Positions 1 to 8,319 are shown, numbered from the stretch's first letter. The stretch: DNA of 25,701 bases from Pseudomonadota bacterium (GCA_023423535.1 JAFAFL010000093.1:1-25701), one strand, 5' to 3'. The notes: a model not told the origin generated them from the letters alone. Numbers and translations: made by a program.

Positions 1-1
1 G

Positions 2-1306
2 CCTGCGCCCGTGCCCGTGGCGCCTGCCGCACCCGTCGCCTCGCCCCCTGTCGCTGCGCCGATGCCGACTCAGAAGGCGTCGCCGGCGGCCGCGCCTCTT
101 CAGGCCGAGCCCGTCTTCGGCGGCGCAGCCTCCGAGCCGCCGCGTCTCACGCCGCGCCAGCGCGCTTCCGAGCCGGAACTCGACCTCGCGGATGCTGAGC
201 CGGAGCTGCCCGCATACCTCAGCTCGCACACGCCGGGCGTGGGCGACCAGGACACCTTCGATGGGCCGGCTGCCGCAGCGGAGCCGCCGCCGGCCGCTCT
301 GCCCGCCGCGGCGCTGCAGCAGATGCCCGCGACCTTCACGCCGGCGCCCGCGCCCACCGCATCGCCGAAGCCGGACGCCGACGAGGACAGCTTCTTCGAC
401 TCGAAGCAGGGCGACGACGGCACCGTGGACTACGTCTTCGAGGGCGAGCTCAAGCGCCGCCGCGGAGGGGTGTGGGCGGTGGTGGCCCTCGGTGCGATCG
501 CCGCGGGTGCCGCGGTGGTCATGTTCAGCGGCGATTCGAAGCCGACGCCCGCCGACACCGTGCCGCAGGTGGCGGTGACGCAGCCTGCGCAGCCCGCCGC
601 TTCGACCGAGCCCTCCACCGAGCCCTCCAACGAGCCCTCTACCGAGCCCTCCACCGAGCCCGGGACCGCACCGGCCGCCAACGAGCCCGCCGTGGCCCAG
701 GCGCCCGCCGCCGTGCCCACCGAGCCGGGTACGCCCGCCGCTGCTGCCCCCGCCGAGGTCGAACCGGTGAAGGCGCCCGAGGCGGTGCAGCCGGCCGTCG
801 CGGTCCAGCCCGCTGCCGCGCAGGCTGCCCCTGCGGCTGCGACCAACGTCCCCGCGCCTGCCGTGGTGCCGGCGGCTGCCACCTCTCCCGCGGCTGCCAC
901 TGCGACTGCGCCGGCGGCTCCCGCGGCGACCGAGGCCGACTTCGACAGCGCGCTGCAGGACGGCCACAAGGCGCTGAAGGCGGACCGGTTCAAGACGGCG
1001 GTGGGCCACTACCGTCGCGCGCTGGGGATGCGGCCGGAGAGCGCGGAGGCGAAGAGCGGCCTCGGCATTGCGCTGGTGAGCGCGGACCCGAACACCGCCG
1101 GCTACCGCGAGGCGGCGAAGCTCCTCGAGGACGCGGTGAAGGCGCGGCCTTCGGATGCGGCTGCCTGGCTGTCGCTCGGGATGGCGTACCAGATCCTCGG
1201 GAGGGACAAGCAGGCGATCGCTCCGTACCGCCAGTACCTCGCGCTGGAGCCGAACGGGCGGCACGCGGGCGAAGTTCGCTCGGCGCTGAAGCAGATGGGG
1301 CAGTAG
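2..1306 (+). CDS. TPR-repeat membrane protein with Pro/Ala-rich linkers, 5' end outside window
   Basis: The frame is open to the left edge, so the true start probably lies outside; an internal GTG at 11 is the first possible start here. Numbering from that GTG, residues 1-140 are low-complexity Pro/Ala/Glu-rich. Basic residues (KRRRGG) then lead into one membrane helix at about 152-173. A second Pro/Ala/Thr-rich linker at about 175-310 includes five TEPS-type tetrapeptides. The C-terminus (about 312-431) holds TPR-like helical pairs, e.g. YREAAKLLEDAVKARPSDAA and QAIAPYRQYLALEPN. The topology suggests a cytoplasmic N-terminus, a single anchor and periplasmic TPRs on a flexible stalk. Similar myxobacterial proteins often start with a zinc-ribbon domain, but that part would be off-window. 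The partner is unknown. It ends 9 bp before tsaD. Confidence 0.8.
   Translation, partial: PAPVPVAPAAPVASPPVAAPMPTQKASPAAAPLQAEPVFGGAASEPPRLTPRQRASEPELDLADAEPELPAYLSSHTPGVGDQDTFDGPAAAAEPPPAALPAAALQQMPATFTPAPAPTASPKPDADEDSFFDSKQGDDGTVDYVFEGELKRRRGGVWAVVALGAIAAGAAVVMFSGDSKPTPADTVPQVAVTQPAQPAASTEPSTEPSNEPSTEPSTEPGTAPAANEPAVAQAPAAVPTEPGTPAAAAPAEVEPVKAPEAVQPAVAVQPAAAQAAPAAATNVPAPAVVPAAATSPAAATATAPAAPAATEADFDSALQDGHKALKADRFKTAVGHYRRALGMRPESAEAKSGLGIALVSADPNTAGYREAAKLLEDAVKARPSDAAAWLSLGMAYQILGRDKQAIAPYRQYLALEPNGRHAGEVRSALKQMGQ
605..664 (+). repeat. 12-bp coding tandem repeat (Thr-Glu-Pro-Ser)
   Basis: Five consecutive 12-bp units (consensus ACCGAGCCCTCC) lie inside the TPR protein gene just after its membrane segment. 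They encode TEPS, TEPS, NEPS, TEPS and TEPG. The unit length keeps the frame, so copy number can change without breaking the protein. It probably serves as an extended spacer. Confidence 0.85.
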
Positions 1307-1315
1307 ATAGGGCGC

Positions 1316-2314
1316 GTGCGCGTCCTCGGGCTCGAAACATCGTGTGATGAAACGGCGGCAGCGGTCGTGGAAGACGGCCGCCGCGTGCTGTCGGATGTGG
1401 TCTCCACCCAGGTGGACATCCACCGTCGCTGGGGCGGCGTCGTCCCCGAGCTCGCCAGCCGCAACCACGTGGTGCAGGTGATGCCGGTGGTAGACGAGGC
1501 CCTCTCGCGCGCCGGCGTGGGGCTCGACGACATCGACCTCATCTCGGTGACCTCGGGGCCGGGCCTCGTGGGCGCGCTGATGGTCGGGCTGCAGGTGGCG
1601 AAGTCGCTCAGCCTTGCGCGCGGGATCCCCTACGTGGGCGTGAACCACCTCGAGGGCCACCTGCTGGCGATACGGCTGGCGGAGGACGCGCCGGAGCCGC
1701 CGTTCCTCGGGCTGGTGGTCAGCGGCGGGCACACGAGCCTCTACGACGTCACCGCGTACGGCGAGTATCGCCTCGTCGGCTCCACGCGCGACGACGCCGC
1801 CGGCGAGGCCTACGACAAGGTGGCGAAGATCCTCGGGCTGCCCTACCCGGGCGGGCTCCCCATCGATCTGCTCGCGCAGAAGGGCGATCCGAAGGCGATC
1901 CGCTTCCCGCGCGGGCTGAACAAGCCGGACGTGTGGGACTTCTCCTTCAGCGGGCTGAAGACCTCGGTGCTCACCCACGTGCGCCAGCACGGCGTGCCGG
2001 AAGGACAGGGGCTGGCGGATCTCTGCGCGTCGTTCCAGGAGGCGGTGGCGGACTCGCTGACGAAGAAACTCGTCGCCTCCGCGCGGGCGCTGGGGAAGCG
2101 GCAGATCGTCCTCTGCGGCGGCGTGGCGGCGAACTCGCGGCTGCGGGCGCTGGCAAAGGAGCGCGCGGAGGCGGTGGGGATCGCCGTCCACCTGCCCGCG
2201 GTGCGGCTGTGCACCGACAACGGCGCAATGATCGCCGTCGCCGGCTACGAGGCCTGGCGTCGCGGTCAGCGCGCGGACCTCTCACTCATCGCCAACCCCG
2301 CATGGAGACTCTGA
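1316..2314 (+). CDS. tsaD: tRNA N6-threonylcarbamoyladenosine transferase TsaD
   Basis: TsaD (Gcp/YgjD/Kae1 family) transfers the threonylcarbamoyl group from TC-AMP to A37 of ANN-decoding tRNAs in the cytoplasm, working with TsaB and TsaE. The 332 residues match the usual length. The N-terminus MRVLGLETSCDETAAAVV is the family signature. The metal-binding HxxxH is His111/His115 in VNHLEGH, and SGGHTSLY and the late DNGAMIAVAGY segment of the ASKHA fold are present. The GTG start at 1316 gives exactly the conserved N-terminus. No good Shine-Dalgarno sequence precedes it. The stop is one base before the rsmA start, so the two are probably co-transcribed and translationally coupled. TsaB and TsaE are not in this window. 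Confidence 0.97.
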   Translation: MRVLGLETSCDETAAAVVEDGRRVLSDVVSTQVDIHRRWGGVVPELASRNHVVQVMPVVDEALSRAGVGLDDIDLISVTSGPGLVGALMVGLQVAKSLSLARGIPYVGVNHLEGHLLAIRLAEDAPEPPFLGLVVSGGHTSLYDVTAYGEYRLVGSTRDDAAGEAYDKVAKILGLPYPGGLPIDLLAQKGDPKAIRFPRGLNKPDVWDFSFSGLKTSVLTHVRQHGVPEGQGLADLCASFQEAVADSLTKKLVASARALGKRQIVLCGGVAANSRLRALAKERAEAVGIAVHLPAVRLCTDNGAMIAVAGYEAWRRGQRADLSLIANPAWRL

Positions 2315-2315
2315 A

Positions 2316-3176
2316 GTGGCCGACCATCCGTCGCACATCCTCCGGCGCCACGGGCTCCGCGCGAAGCACAGCTGGGGACAGAATTTCCTCGGCGACGACG
2401 GCGCGCTCGACCGCATCGCCTCCGCGCTGGAGCTCGAGCCCGGCGAGCCGGTGGTGGAGATTGGCCCGGGCCTCGGGCACCTCACGCGCTTCGTGCTCGA
2501 CCACGGGGGGCAGGTGACCGCCATCGAGCGCGACCGCGACATGGCGGCGGTGCTGCGCAAGGAACTGCCCCACGAGCGCCTGAAGGTCGTCGAGGCCAAC
2601 GCCGCCGACGCGAAGTTCGCGGAGGTCGCGGGCGCCGGCAGGGTCGCGGTGATCGGCAACATCCCCTACCACCTGACCTCGCCCATCCTCTTCTCGGTGC
2701 TCGAGCAGCGGGAGACGATCTCGCGGGTGGTGCTGACCATCCAGAAGGAGGTCGCGGTGCGGCTGGGCGCGGAGCCCGGCGGCCGCGACTACGGGCTGCT
2801 GCCCGCGGTGCTCGGGGTGTGGTTCGACGTGCGCACGCTGTTCGACCTGCCGGCGCACCTCTTCCACCCGCCGCCGAAGGTGGACTCGGCGGTGGTGCGG
2901 TTGTGGGCGCGGGAAAAGCCGCTCGCCGAGGTGAAGAACGACGCGCACTTCCTCAAGGTGGTGAAAGCCGCCTTCGCGCAGCGACGGAAGACGCTGCTCA
3001 ACTCGCTGAAGAGCGACCGGACCCTCGGCCCGACCGAGGCGCTCGTGCGCGCGCTGGAGGAGGCGGGCATCGACGGCGGACGCCGCGCGGAGACGCTCGC
3101 GCCCGGGGAGTTCGCTGCGCTGCACCGGGCACTGTACGCCGGGACGGGCGATTCGTCCGCGGCAAGCGCCCCTTAG
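2316..3176 (+). CDS. rsmA: 16S rRNA (adenine(1518)-N6/adenine(1519)-N6)-dimethyltransferase
   Basis: RsmA/KsgA dimethylates two adjacent adenines in the 3' terminal helix 45 loop of 16S rRNA late in 30S assembly. The 286-residue protein shows the KsgA N-terminus (KHSWGQNFL, residues 17-25), SAM motif I VVEIGPGLGHLT (46-57), the acidic motif II loop around AIERD and the catalytic NIPY motif at 115-118. The C-terminal helical domain includes AAFAQRRKTLLNSL. The GTG start at 2316 has GGAG about 8 bases upstream and follows the tsaD stop by one base. tsaD and rsmA are both RNA modification genes, so the pairing fits a translation-quality operon. Nothing is unusual in the sequence. Confidence 0.97.
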   Translation: MADHPSHILRRHGLRAKHSWGQNFLGDDGALDRIASALELEPGEPVVEIGPGLGHLTRFVLDHGGQVTAIERDRDMAAVLRKELPHERLKVVEANAADAKFAEVAGAGRVAVIGNIPYHLTSPILFSVLEQRETISRVVLTIQKEVAVRLGAEPGGRDYGLLPAVLGVWFDVRTLFDLPAHLFHPPPKVDSAVVRLWAREKPLAEVKNDAHFLKVVKAAFAQRRKTLLNSLKSDRTLGPTEALVRALEEAGIDGGRRAETLAPGEFAALHRALYAGTGDSSAASAP

Positions 3177-3190
3177 TACAACTTCTGTAC
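3176..3190. promoter_or_regulatory. Inverted repeat GTACA-N5-TGTAC after rsmA
   Basis: A perfect 5-bp dyad with a 5-base centre begins at the last base of the rsmA stop codon and lies about 45 bp before the next gene. With no T-run it does not look like a terminator. It may be a weak operator for the exported-protein gene at 3235. A site this small could arise by chance. Confidence 0.2.
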
Positions 3191-3234
3191 GGATCCCGTG
3201 CGCCGCTTCGGGCGGGTGCTTAATTCTGGCGCCC

Positions 3235-4080
3235 ATGTCCACCCTTCGTCCAATGTTTGTCCGGGTTCTCTGCGCCGCCGTCCTCGGCGCGGGTCTGTTC
3301 GTCCCACTTTCGTCCGCCCATGCAGGCACGCCGCTTCGGGCGCTGTGGCTCGACTACGAGATCGGCGCCGCCTGGATCGCGCAGAACGACGGCCGCTACG
3401 GCGCCACCGGCACGGAGTACTCGGCGGACGACCTCGACCAGCGGGACAACCTCGTGGTCGCGCAGCGGCTGCATTTGGAGGGGCGGCTCGGCGAGCGCCA
3501 CGGGATCATCCTTCTCTACGCGCCGCTGGACCTGAAGACGCGCGCCACGCTGCCGAGGGACATCGACTTCCGCGGCACCGTGTTCCGGGAGGGGACGGTG
3601 GTGGACAGCCGCTACCTCTTCGACGGCATTCGGGGCAGCTACCTCTACCGGCTCATCGGAAACGAGCGCCTGCAGTGGGACGGCGGCGCGTCGCTGCAGG
3701 TGCGCAACGCGCGGGTGGCGATCGGCAGCGTGGACGGCGCGCAGTACGCGGCGGAGCGCGACATCGGGCTCGTGTTCGCGCTGAAGACGAGGCTCACCTA
3801 CAAGACGCCGTCGCGGCTGTGGGCCTCGCTCGAGGCGGACGGCTCCTCCTCGTTCGGCCTCATCCCCAACGTGAGCGGGGCCATCTACGACGTGGCGTTG
3901 ACGCTGGGCATGCCGCTCACGCAGCGGAGCGACGAGGTCTCCGGGTTCCTCCGCCTGCGCTGGGTTGGCGGCGGCGCGGACGTGGAGCGGCGAGACATCT
4001 ACAACTGGGGGAACTTCGGCTTCGTCCTCGCCGGCGTGCGCGGAGACCTGCAGTCCCTCATCCAGCGCACCGAGCGCTGA
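3235..4080 (+). CDS. Exported beta-rich protein, possible outer membrane protein
   Basis: Family not recognised. The 281 residues begin with a clear Sec signal peptide: positive MSTLRPMFVR, a hydrophobic core, then cleavage at about AHA|GT near residue 30. The mature part alternates polar and hydrophobic residues (LWLDYEIGAAWIAQ, DVALTLGMPLTQ, GFLRLRWVGGG, GFVLAGVRGDLQS), as in strands of outer-membrane barrels. It lacks a strict C-terminal Phe/Trp barrel signal, ending QRTER. No catalytic motif is seen. The ATG at 3235 was chosen because it gives the full signal peptide. No Shine-Dalgarno sequence is present; a TTAATT at 3220-3225 could serve as a -10 box. An outer-membrane or periplasmic role is inferred. 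Confidence 0.75.
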   Translation: MSTLRPMFVRVLCAAVLGAGLFVPLSSAHAGTPLRALWLDYEIGAAWIAQNDGRYGATGTEYSADDLDQRDNLVVAQRLHLEGRLGERHGIILLYAPLDLKTRATLPRDIDFRGTVFREGTVVDSRYLFDGIRGSYLYRLIGNERLQWDGGASLQVRNARVAIGSVDGAQYAAERDIGLVFALKTRLTYKTPSRLWASLEADGSSSFGLIPNVSGAIYDVALTLGMPLTQRSDEVSGFLRLRWVGGGADVERRDIYNWGNFGFVLAGVRGDLQSLIQRTER

Positions 4081-4133
4081 TCCGCCCACCGCTGCGGACA
4101 CGCGCGCACCTCGTCGCGCCGCGGGGGCTCCAC

Positions 4134-4139
4134 TAACCT
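4134..4139 (+). promoter_or_regulatory. Candidate -10 box TAACCT, near-leaderless start
   Basis: TAACCT fits TAnnnT and lies 12 bases before the ATG at 4152, which has no Shine-Dalgarno sequence. This would place transcription initiation only a few bases before the start codon. One of several such cases in the window. Confidence 0.3.
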
Positions 4140-4151
4140 CCAGCCGTCCGC

Positions 4152-5144
4152 ATGCCGACCGACGACGACTGGAAGCCCCGGTGGAACCCCGCCATCCGCG
4201 TCGAGCAGCTCCCGCTCGCGGCGGAGGAGGGCTTCGTCCTCTCGCGCCTCGACGGCAACACGCGGGTCGCCGACCTCCCGTCCCTCACGCGCCTGACGCC
4301 GGAGCAGGTGAACCGCGTGCTGCAGAAGCTCGAGGGCCTCGGCGCGGTGCTTCCCGCGGTGAAGGCGACCCCGACAGCGCCTCAGTTCGACGAGGAGCAG
4401 GCGGACGCCGCGCCCGGTGAGGAAGAAGAAGACGAGCCCGCGGCGGAGGTGCCCGACAGCGCCGGCACCCACCGACGGCTCTACGAGGCCGAATTGCACG
4501 GGCTGGAGGCGGACGCGCGGGTGGCGCTGGCGCGGACCGCAGACGAGCCTCGGCTGACGGCGCTCTGCTACGACCCGCTGCCGGCGGTCATCCGCTCGCT
4601 GCTGCAGAACCCCAACGCGGGGCTCTCGCACGCGCGGCTCATCGCGCAGCAGCACCGGCACCCGATGGGGCTCGAGGCGCTCTCCACTCGCGCGGCCTTC
4701 GTCAACGACGCGGGCGTCCGGCGCTGGCTCCTGCGCAACCCCCAGCTTCCGGCCGCGCTCTTCAACCGGCTCTTCGGCGGGCGGCCGATGCGGGACCTCT
4801 ACCTCTCCGCGGTGTCGCGCGAGATCCCCGACACCACGCGCAGGCTCTCGCGCGAGTCGCTCCGTCGCCGCTTTGCCACCGCCGCCGCCGAGGAGCGGGT
4901 GGCGCTGATCATCCAGAGCGAGGGCAGGGTGCTGCCGCTGCTCATCGCGCTGCCGGTGGATGGCCGGACCGCGGCGCAGCTGTGCGGCCGGACCTACGCG
5001 TCCACGCTGCTGGTGCAGAACCTCGCCCGGTGGAGCGCGGCGCCGCCCCCGCTCATCGCGCACCTGCTGCGGCAGGAACTCGTGCGCCGGTCGCCCTCAC
5101 TTCGCACGCTGCTGCAGCGGCACCCGAACGCGCCGAAGGGCTGA
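4152..5144 (+). CDS. Winged-helix-like N-terminal domain plus HEAT/LRV-like helical repeat protein
   Basis: No function is known to me. Residues about 15-70 (LPLAAEEGFVLSRLDGNTRVADL, then LTPEQVNRVLQKLEGLGAV) resemble the small winged-helix-like module found at the start of many myxobacterial TPR and DnaJ-type proteins. An acidic linker follows (about 80-105, EEQADAAPGEEEEDEP). The rest is helical, with repeating units such as DPLPAVIRSLLQNPNAG, VRRWLLRNPQLPAALF and LRTLLQRHPNAPK. These are typical of HEAT or leucine-rich-variant repeats and suggest a protein-binding scaffold. There is no signal peptide or membrane segment, so it is probably cytoplasmic. The gene converges on the cyclase gene with a 6-bp gap. 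Confidence 0.75.
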   Translation: MPTDDDWKPRWNPAIRVEQLPLAAEEGFVLSRLDGNTRVADLPSLTRLTPEQVNRVLQKLEGLGAVLPAVKATPTAPQFDEEQADAAPGEEEEDEPAAEVPDSAGTHRRLYEAELHGLEADARVALARTADEPRLTALCYDPLPAVIRSLLQNPNAGLSHARLIAQQHRHPMGLEALSTRAAFVNDAGVRRWLLRNPQLPAALFNRLFGGRPMRDLYLSAVSREIPDTTRRLSRESLRRRFATAAAEERVALIIQSEGRVLPLLIALPVDGRTAAQLCGRTYASTLLVQNLARWSAAPPPLIAHLLRQELVRRSPSLRTLLQRHPNAPKG

Positions 5145-5150
5145 TCGCCC

Positions 5151-8100
5151 CTAACCGCGCGTCCGCTGCAGCGAAGTGGGGATGCGGAACGCGGCGCCCT
5201 TGCCCTCGCGCTCGGCGGCGACGATGCCGCGCATGATCATCCCCGTGGCTCCCGAGAGCATCCGGCCCAGCCGGTCCCGTTCGTCTGGATCGAAGATCCG
5301 GTCCAGCTCCGCGGTGGCGTCGATGACCAGCCGCGTCCAGTCCGCCTGCGGAAGCCCGAGCAGGTCCGCGCAGTGGTCGCCCGCGAGGTGCCGGACCATC
5401 GCCACCGGAACCCCATCGAGCGCGCGTCCGGGGAAGTAGCCCTGCATCATCTCGATCAGCGGCGCCGCCAATGCGCGACCGTCCTCCGATGCGGCCCAAT
5501 GCCGTCGCCGGATGGCCTCCATCAGCGCGGCGCCGTCCTGCACACCGTCCGGCAGCATCCGCTCGTGGATGCCGAGCAGGTGCCCCACCACGCGCCACAG
5601 GTGCATCCAAGCCTCGGCCTCGTCCGCACTGACGCCCACGCCGAGCGAGGGGAGCGCCTCGAGCGTGACCACGCTGAAGGTCATCAGCGTGCCGCCCAGA
5701 TCCTCCTGGTTGATCGGCAGCCCGAACGTGCTCGCGTCCCACCGGGGCTCGGGCCGCGTCTGCAGCAGGTGCCTTATCCCCGCGTGGAGCAGCCGGATCT
5801 TCTGTACCGTCCGGACTCCGCGGCCCGAAGGGGAGAGCCCGCCCTCGTCGAGCACGTCGAAGAGGAACTGCGCGGTCTCGAAGATGCGCTGGTGCACGTG
5901 GCGCGTCATCGCCTGCGTCCTTGTGAGCACGCGGGCGCCTCGCGCGGCGGCGTAGGCCTGGGGCAGGGCGCTGCAGAAGAGGCCCGTCGCCACCTCCCAA
6001 CCGGCGCGGGAGAAGAGGCGCTGCGCGGTCGCCATCTTCGCCTCGTCCGCCCAGGAGGGCAGCGCACCCGTAAGCTCGAGATGCCTCGCGACCTCCGGAG
6101 GCAGGCCCGGCGGCACCGGTTCGTCGCTGCAGAAGAGCCCGCCGAGCAGCCGGTTCACGCCCTCCACCGCCTCGGGACCGTGGCCGAAGACCGACGAGAC
6201 CACCGCGTCCGCTTCCGGGTCGGCGGTCTGGCGCATGGCGTCGAGCAGCGCGTCGCTCCAGCGATCCTGCGGTCGCGCGACGGGCGTCCCCTTCCGGTGG
6301 GCGAGGTAGAGCGCCAGCGCTGCGGAGGGATAGAAGCGCGCCGCCTCCTCGTACACGTAGAAGGTCTCGGGCGGCACGTTGGTGTGCAGGTAGCGCCCGT
6401 TGCGCCAGGTGCCATCCGGCCGCTGCTGCGCGAGCAGGTACGCGATGCCGCGCTTCACGGCCTCGCCGTCGCCCTCGCCGGCCTCGATGAGGCCCTGCAG
6501 CACGAGCCCGGTCAGCGGCGGCATGCTCGGGCCGGTCCCCGCGGTGTGAGGCTCGCGGTAGGTGCGCTCGGTCTCGCCGAAGCCGCCGTCCGCGTTCTGC
6601 TTCGAGAGCACGAAGCGCACCGCGTGGCGCACCCACGGCGCTCTCAGGTCCGCGCCCACCGCGCGCAGGCCCATCAGCACGAACGCCGTCCCCGCGAGGT
6701 GGTTCACCACCCACCGTCCCCAGAACGATCCGTCGCTGCACTGCTGCCGGCGGAGGAACTCCACCGCGCGCTGCACCGACTCGTCGGCGATCGTCATCCC
6801 CAGCGCGCCGAGCCCGTGCAGCACCCGCGCGGTGAGGTCCTCGGTGGAGGGATCGCCCGTGGTCACCGGCGGGTCGACCAGCGCGCGCGTCATCGACAGC
6901 GGATCGTCGAGCTTCACCACCGGGGTCTTCGTCAGCACCGGCCCCGGCGTCTTCGGCGGCAGGCCCCACACGAACGCGGACCAGCCGCCGTCCGGGTTCT
7001 GCATCCCCAGCAGCCACTCGCGGCCCTGCGCGGCGCTCCGCTGCAGGCGCGCACGACTCTCCGCGTTCAACTCCCCCGGCCCCGTCCACGAGAGCGCCTG
7101 CCCGAGCGTGCTCAGGCACACCCCCGCGTCGTCGCAGTCCGGCATCGTGTGGTTCGTGCGCTGGAAGGCCCAGCCGCCGCGCCGGATCGCATCTGGCTTC
7201 CGGTTGTTCGGACGCGGCATGTCCACCTGCAGCTGCGCGGAGACGATCCAGTCCAGCGCACGCTGCACGTCCGGATCGGAAGGGCCGATGCCGCCGGTCA
7301 TCAGCGCGCGGGCGTTGAAGGCGGTGGACCAGACCTCGGCGCCGAAGCCGTCGAACGTCGAGCCCGCGCCTGTGGTCGATGTCCGCTGCGCCTTCACCCA
7401 GCAGAGCGCCCTCGCCCGCATCGGGTTGTCCGGAGCGAGCCCCGCCGCGGCGAGCGCAGCCAGCGCGAAGACCGTCATTCCCACGCTGTCGTTCCACGAG
7501 CCGTTGTCGTTCTGGAACTCGCCGACCTCGCGCACCAGCGCATGGCACAGGGCGCGGTCGAGCGGGCCCTTCCGCGAGCCGTCATGGCCCCAGTCCCCGC
7601 GGAGTCGCCGCACGAGCACGTCGAGCTGCAGCGCGCCCATGGTCACGCCCGCGTGGAAGCGGGTCTGGAGCAGCTCCACCACCGGCTCCGCGAGCAACGG
7701 CAGCGTGATGGGGCGGGGCAGTTGCCGGGCCTCCAGCAGCCCCGCCATGGCGAGAAAGATCGCGGCGAAGTCTCCCTCGTCCATGCGGCTGATCACGCGC
7801 TGCAGGCCGCCCCCGCGCTCCACGAAGGCCTTCGCTTTCCGAAGGGCCTCGGCGTGCTCGGGGAAGTTCGTCGCGTGCAGCGCCGCCCACGCGCAGGCGG
7901 TGGCGCAGAGCTCCCCCTCGCGAGCGAACGGGTGCAGCACGAAGCCGCCGTCCGCCCGCTGCTGCGAGACGAGCCACCGGATGCACGCGCGCGCTTCGTC
8001 GGCGGAGAGCTCGTTCAGGTGGTGCAGCACCACCACGACCTGCGCGGTCAGCCACGGCCCGATGCGTCCCGGCGAATCCCACGAGCCGTCCGCGCGCTGC

Positions 8101-8201
8101 GACTCCCACAAGACGCGCTGCGCCCGTTCGAGCGCGAGGCGGACCCTGTCGAGCTCGGTGGAGGCAGGCCTGGGCACTGCGGGGGAGGGGAGGGGCGTCA
8201 T
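5151..8201 (-). CDS. Class II terpene cyclase (squalene-hopene cyclase family) fused to MpaB/Lcp-type oxygenase domain
   Basis: The chain has 1016 residues. Residues about 15-645 match a full squalene-hopene cyclase-type alpha/alpha barrel. QW-type repeats include QRADGSW, QNDNGSW (230-236), QNPDGGW (401-407), QNADGGF and QQRPDGTW. GGWAFQRTNHTMPDCDDAG contains the DxDD proton-donor motif (Asp355, Asp357, Asp358), and a late FYVYEEAARFYPSAALALY segment matches the family's end. Residues about 720-1005 match the MPAB_Lcp_cat family (DUF2236): KIRLLHAGIRHLL, FGLPINQEDLGGTLMTFS, then LWRVVGHLLGI. His806 is a candidate haem ligand by analogy with latex clearing protein. Class II cyclases protonate and cyclise polyprenoids; Lcp and MpaB oxidatively cleave isoprenoid chains. 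The ATG at 8201 gives a sensible N-terminus, although the frame is open further upstream. Substrate unknown. Confidence 0.88.
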   Translation of the reverse strand: MTPLPSPAVPRPASTELDRVRLALERAQRVLWESQRADGSWDSPGRIGPWLTAQVVVVLHHLNELSADEARACIRWLVSQQRADGGFVLHPFAREGELCATACAWAALHATNFPEHAEALRKAKAFVERGGGLQRVISRMDEGDFAAIFLAMAGLLEARQLPRPITLPLLAEPVVELLQTRFHAGVTMGALQLDVLVRRLRGDWGHDGSRKGPLDRALCHALVREVGEFQNDNGSWNDSVGMTVFALAALAAAGLAPDNPMRARALCWVKAQRTSTTGAGSTFDGFGAEVWSTAFNARALMTGGIGPSDPDVQRALDWIVSAQLQVDMPRPNNRKPDAIRRGGWAFQRTNHTMPDCDDAGVCLSTLGQALSWTGPGELNAESRARLQRSAAQGREWLLGMQNPDGGWSAFVWGLPPKTPGPVLTKTPVVKLDDPLSMTRALVDPPVTTGDPSTEDLTARVLHGLGALGMTIADESVQRAVEFLRRQQCSDGSFWGRWVVNHLAGTAFVLMGLRAVGADLRAPWVRHAVRFVLSKQNADGGFGETERTYREPHTAGTGPSMPPLTGLVLQGLIEAGEGDGEAVKRGIAYLLAQQRPDGTWRNGRYLHTNVPPETFYVYEEAARFYPSAALALYLAHRKGTPVARPQDRWSDALLDAMRQTADPEADAVVSSVFGHGPEAVEGVNRLLGGLFCSDEPVPPGLPPEVARHLELTGALPSWADEAKMATAQRLFSRAGWEVATGLFCSALPQAYAAARGARVLTRTQAMTRHVHQRIFETAQFLFDVLDEGGLSPSGRGVRTVQKIRLLHAGIRHLLQTRPEPRWDASTFGLPINQEDLGGTLMTFSVVTLEALPSLGVGVSADEAEAWMHLWRVVGHLLGIHERMLPDGVQDGAALMEAIRRRHWAASEDGRALAAPLIEMMQGYFPGRALDGVPVAMVRHLAGDHCADLLGLPQADWTRLVIDATAELDRIFDPDERDRLGRMLSGATGMIMRGIVAAEREGKGAAFRIPTSLQRTRG

Positions 8202-8208
8202 GCCGCTG

Positions 8209-8214
8209 AGCCTA
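8209..8214 (-). promoter_or_regulatory. Candidate -10 box TAGGCT for the cyclase-oxygenase gene
   Basis: Read on the minus strand, TAGGCT lies 7 bases before the ATG at 8201. No Shine-Dalgarno sequence intervenes, and no -35 hexamer is evident 17 bases upstream. Fits a leaderless transcript. Confidence 0.35.
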
Positions 8215-8245
8215 CCGGGAATGCGGGAATCGCCGCGAGTGCGGG

Positions 8246-8251
8246 TAGGAT
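8246..8251 (+). promoter_or_regulatory. Candidate -10 box TAGGAT for the divergent lipoprotein gene
   Basis: TAGGAT lies about 31 bp from the opposing TAGGCT in the 118-bp divergent gap. It is 11 bases before an in-frame ATG at 8263 and 68 bases before the ATG at 8320 that gives a normal lipoprotein signal. Start choice for this broken gene is therefore ambiguous. Confidence 0.3.
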
Positions 8252-8319
8252 GTCTCCCACTCATGTCGGCCGAGGAAGCCGAGGAAAGCGCAGAGGCGCC
8301 CGGGTGTGGACGTCGGGTC

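Noticed and set aside
5138..5150. GGGC-TGATC-GCCC stem in the gap between the convergent genes as a terminator
   Set aside because: Only 4 bp of stem, overlapping a coding end, with no T-run on either strand; too weak to call.
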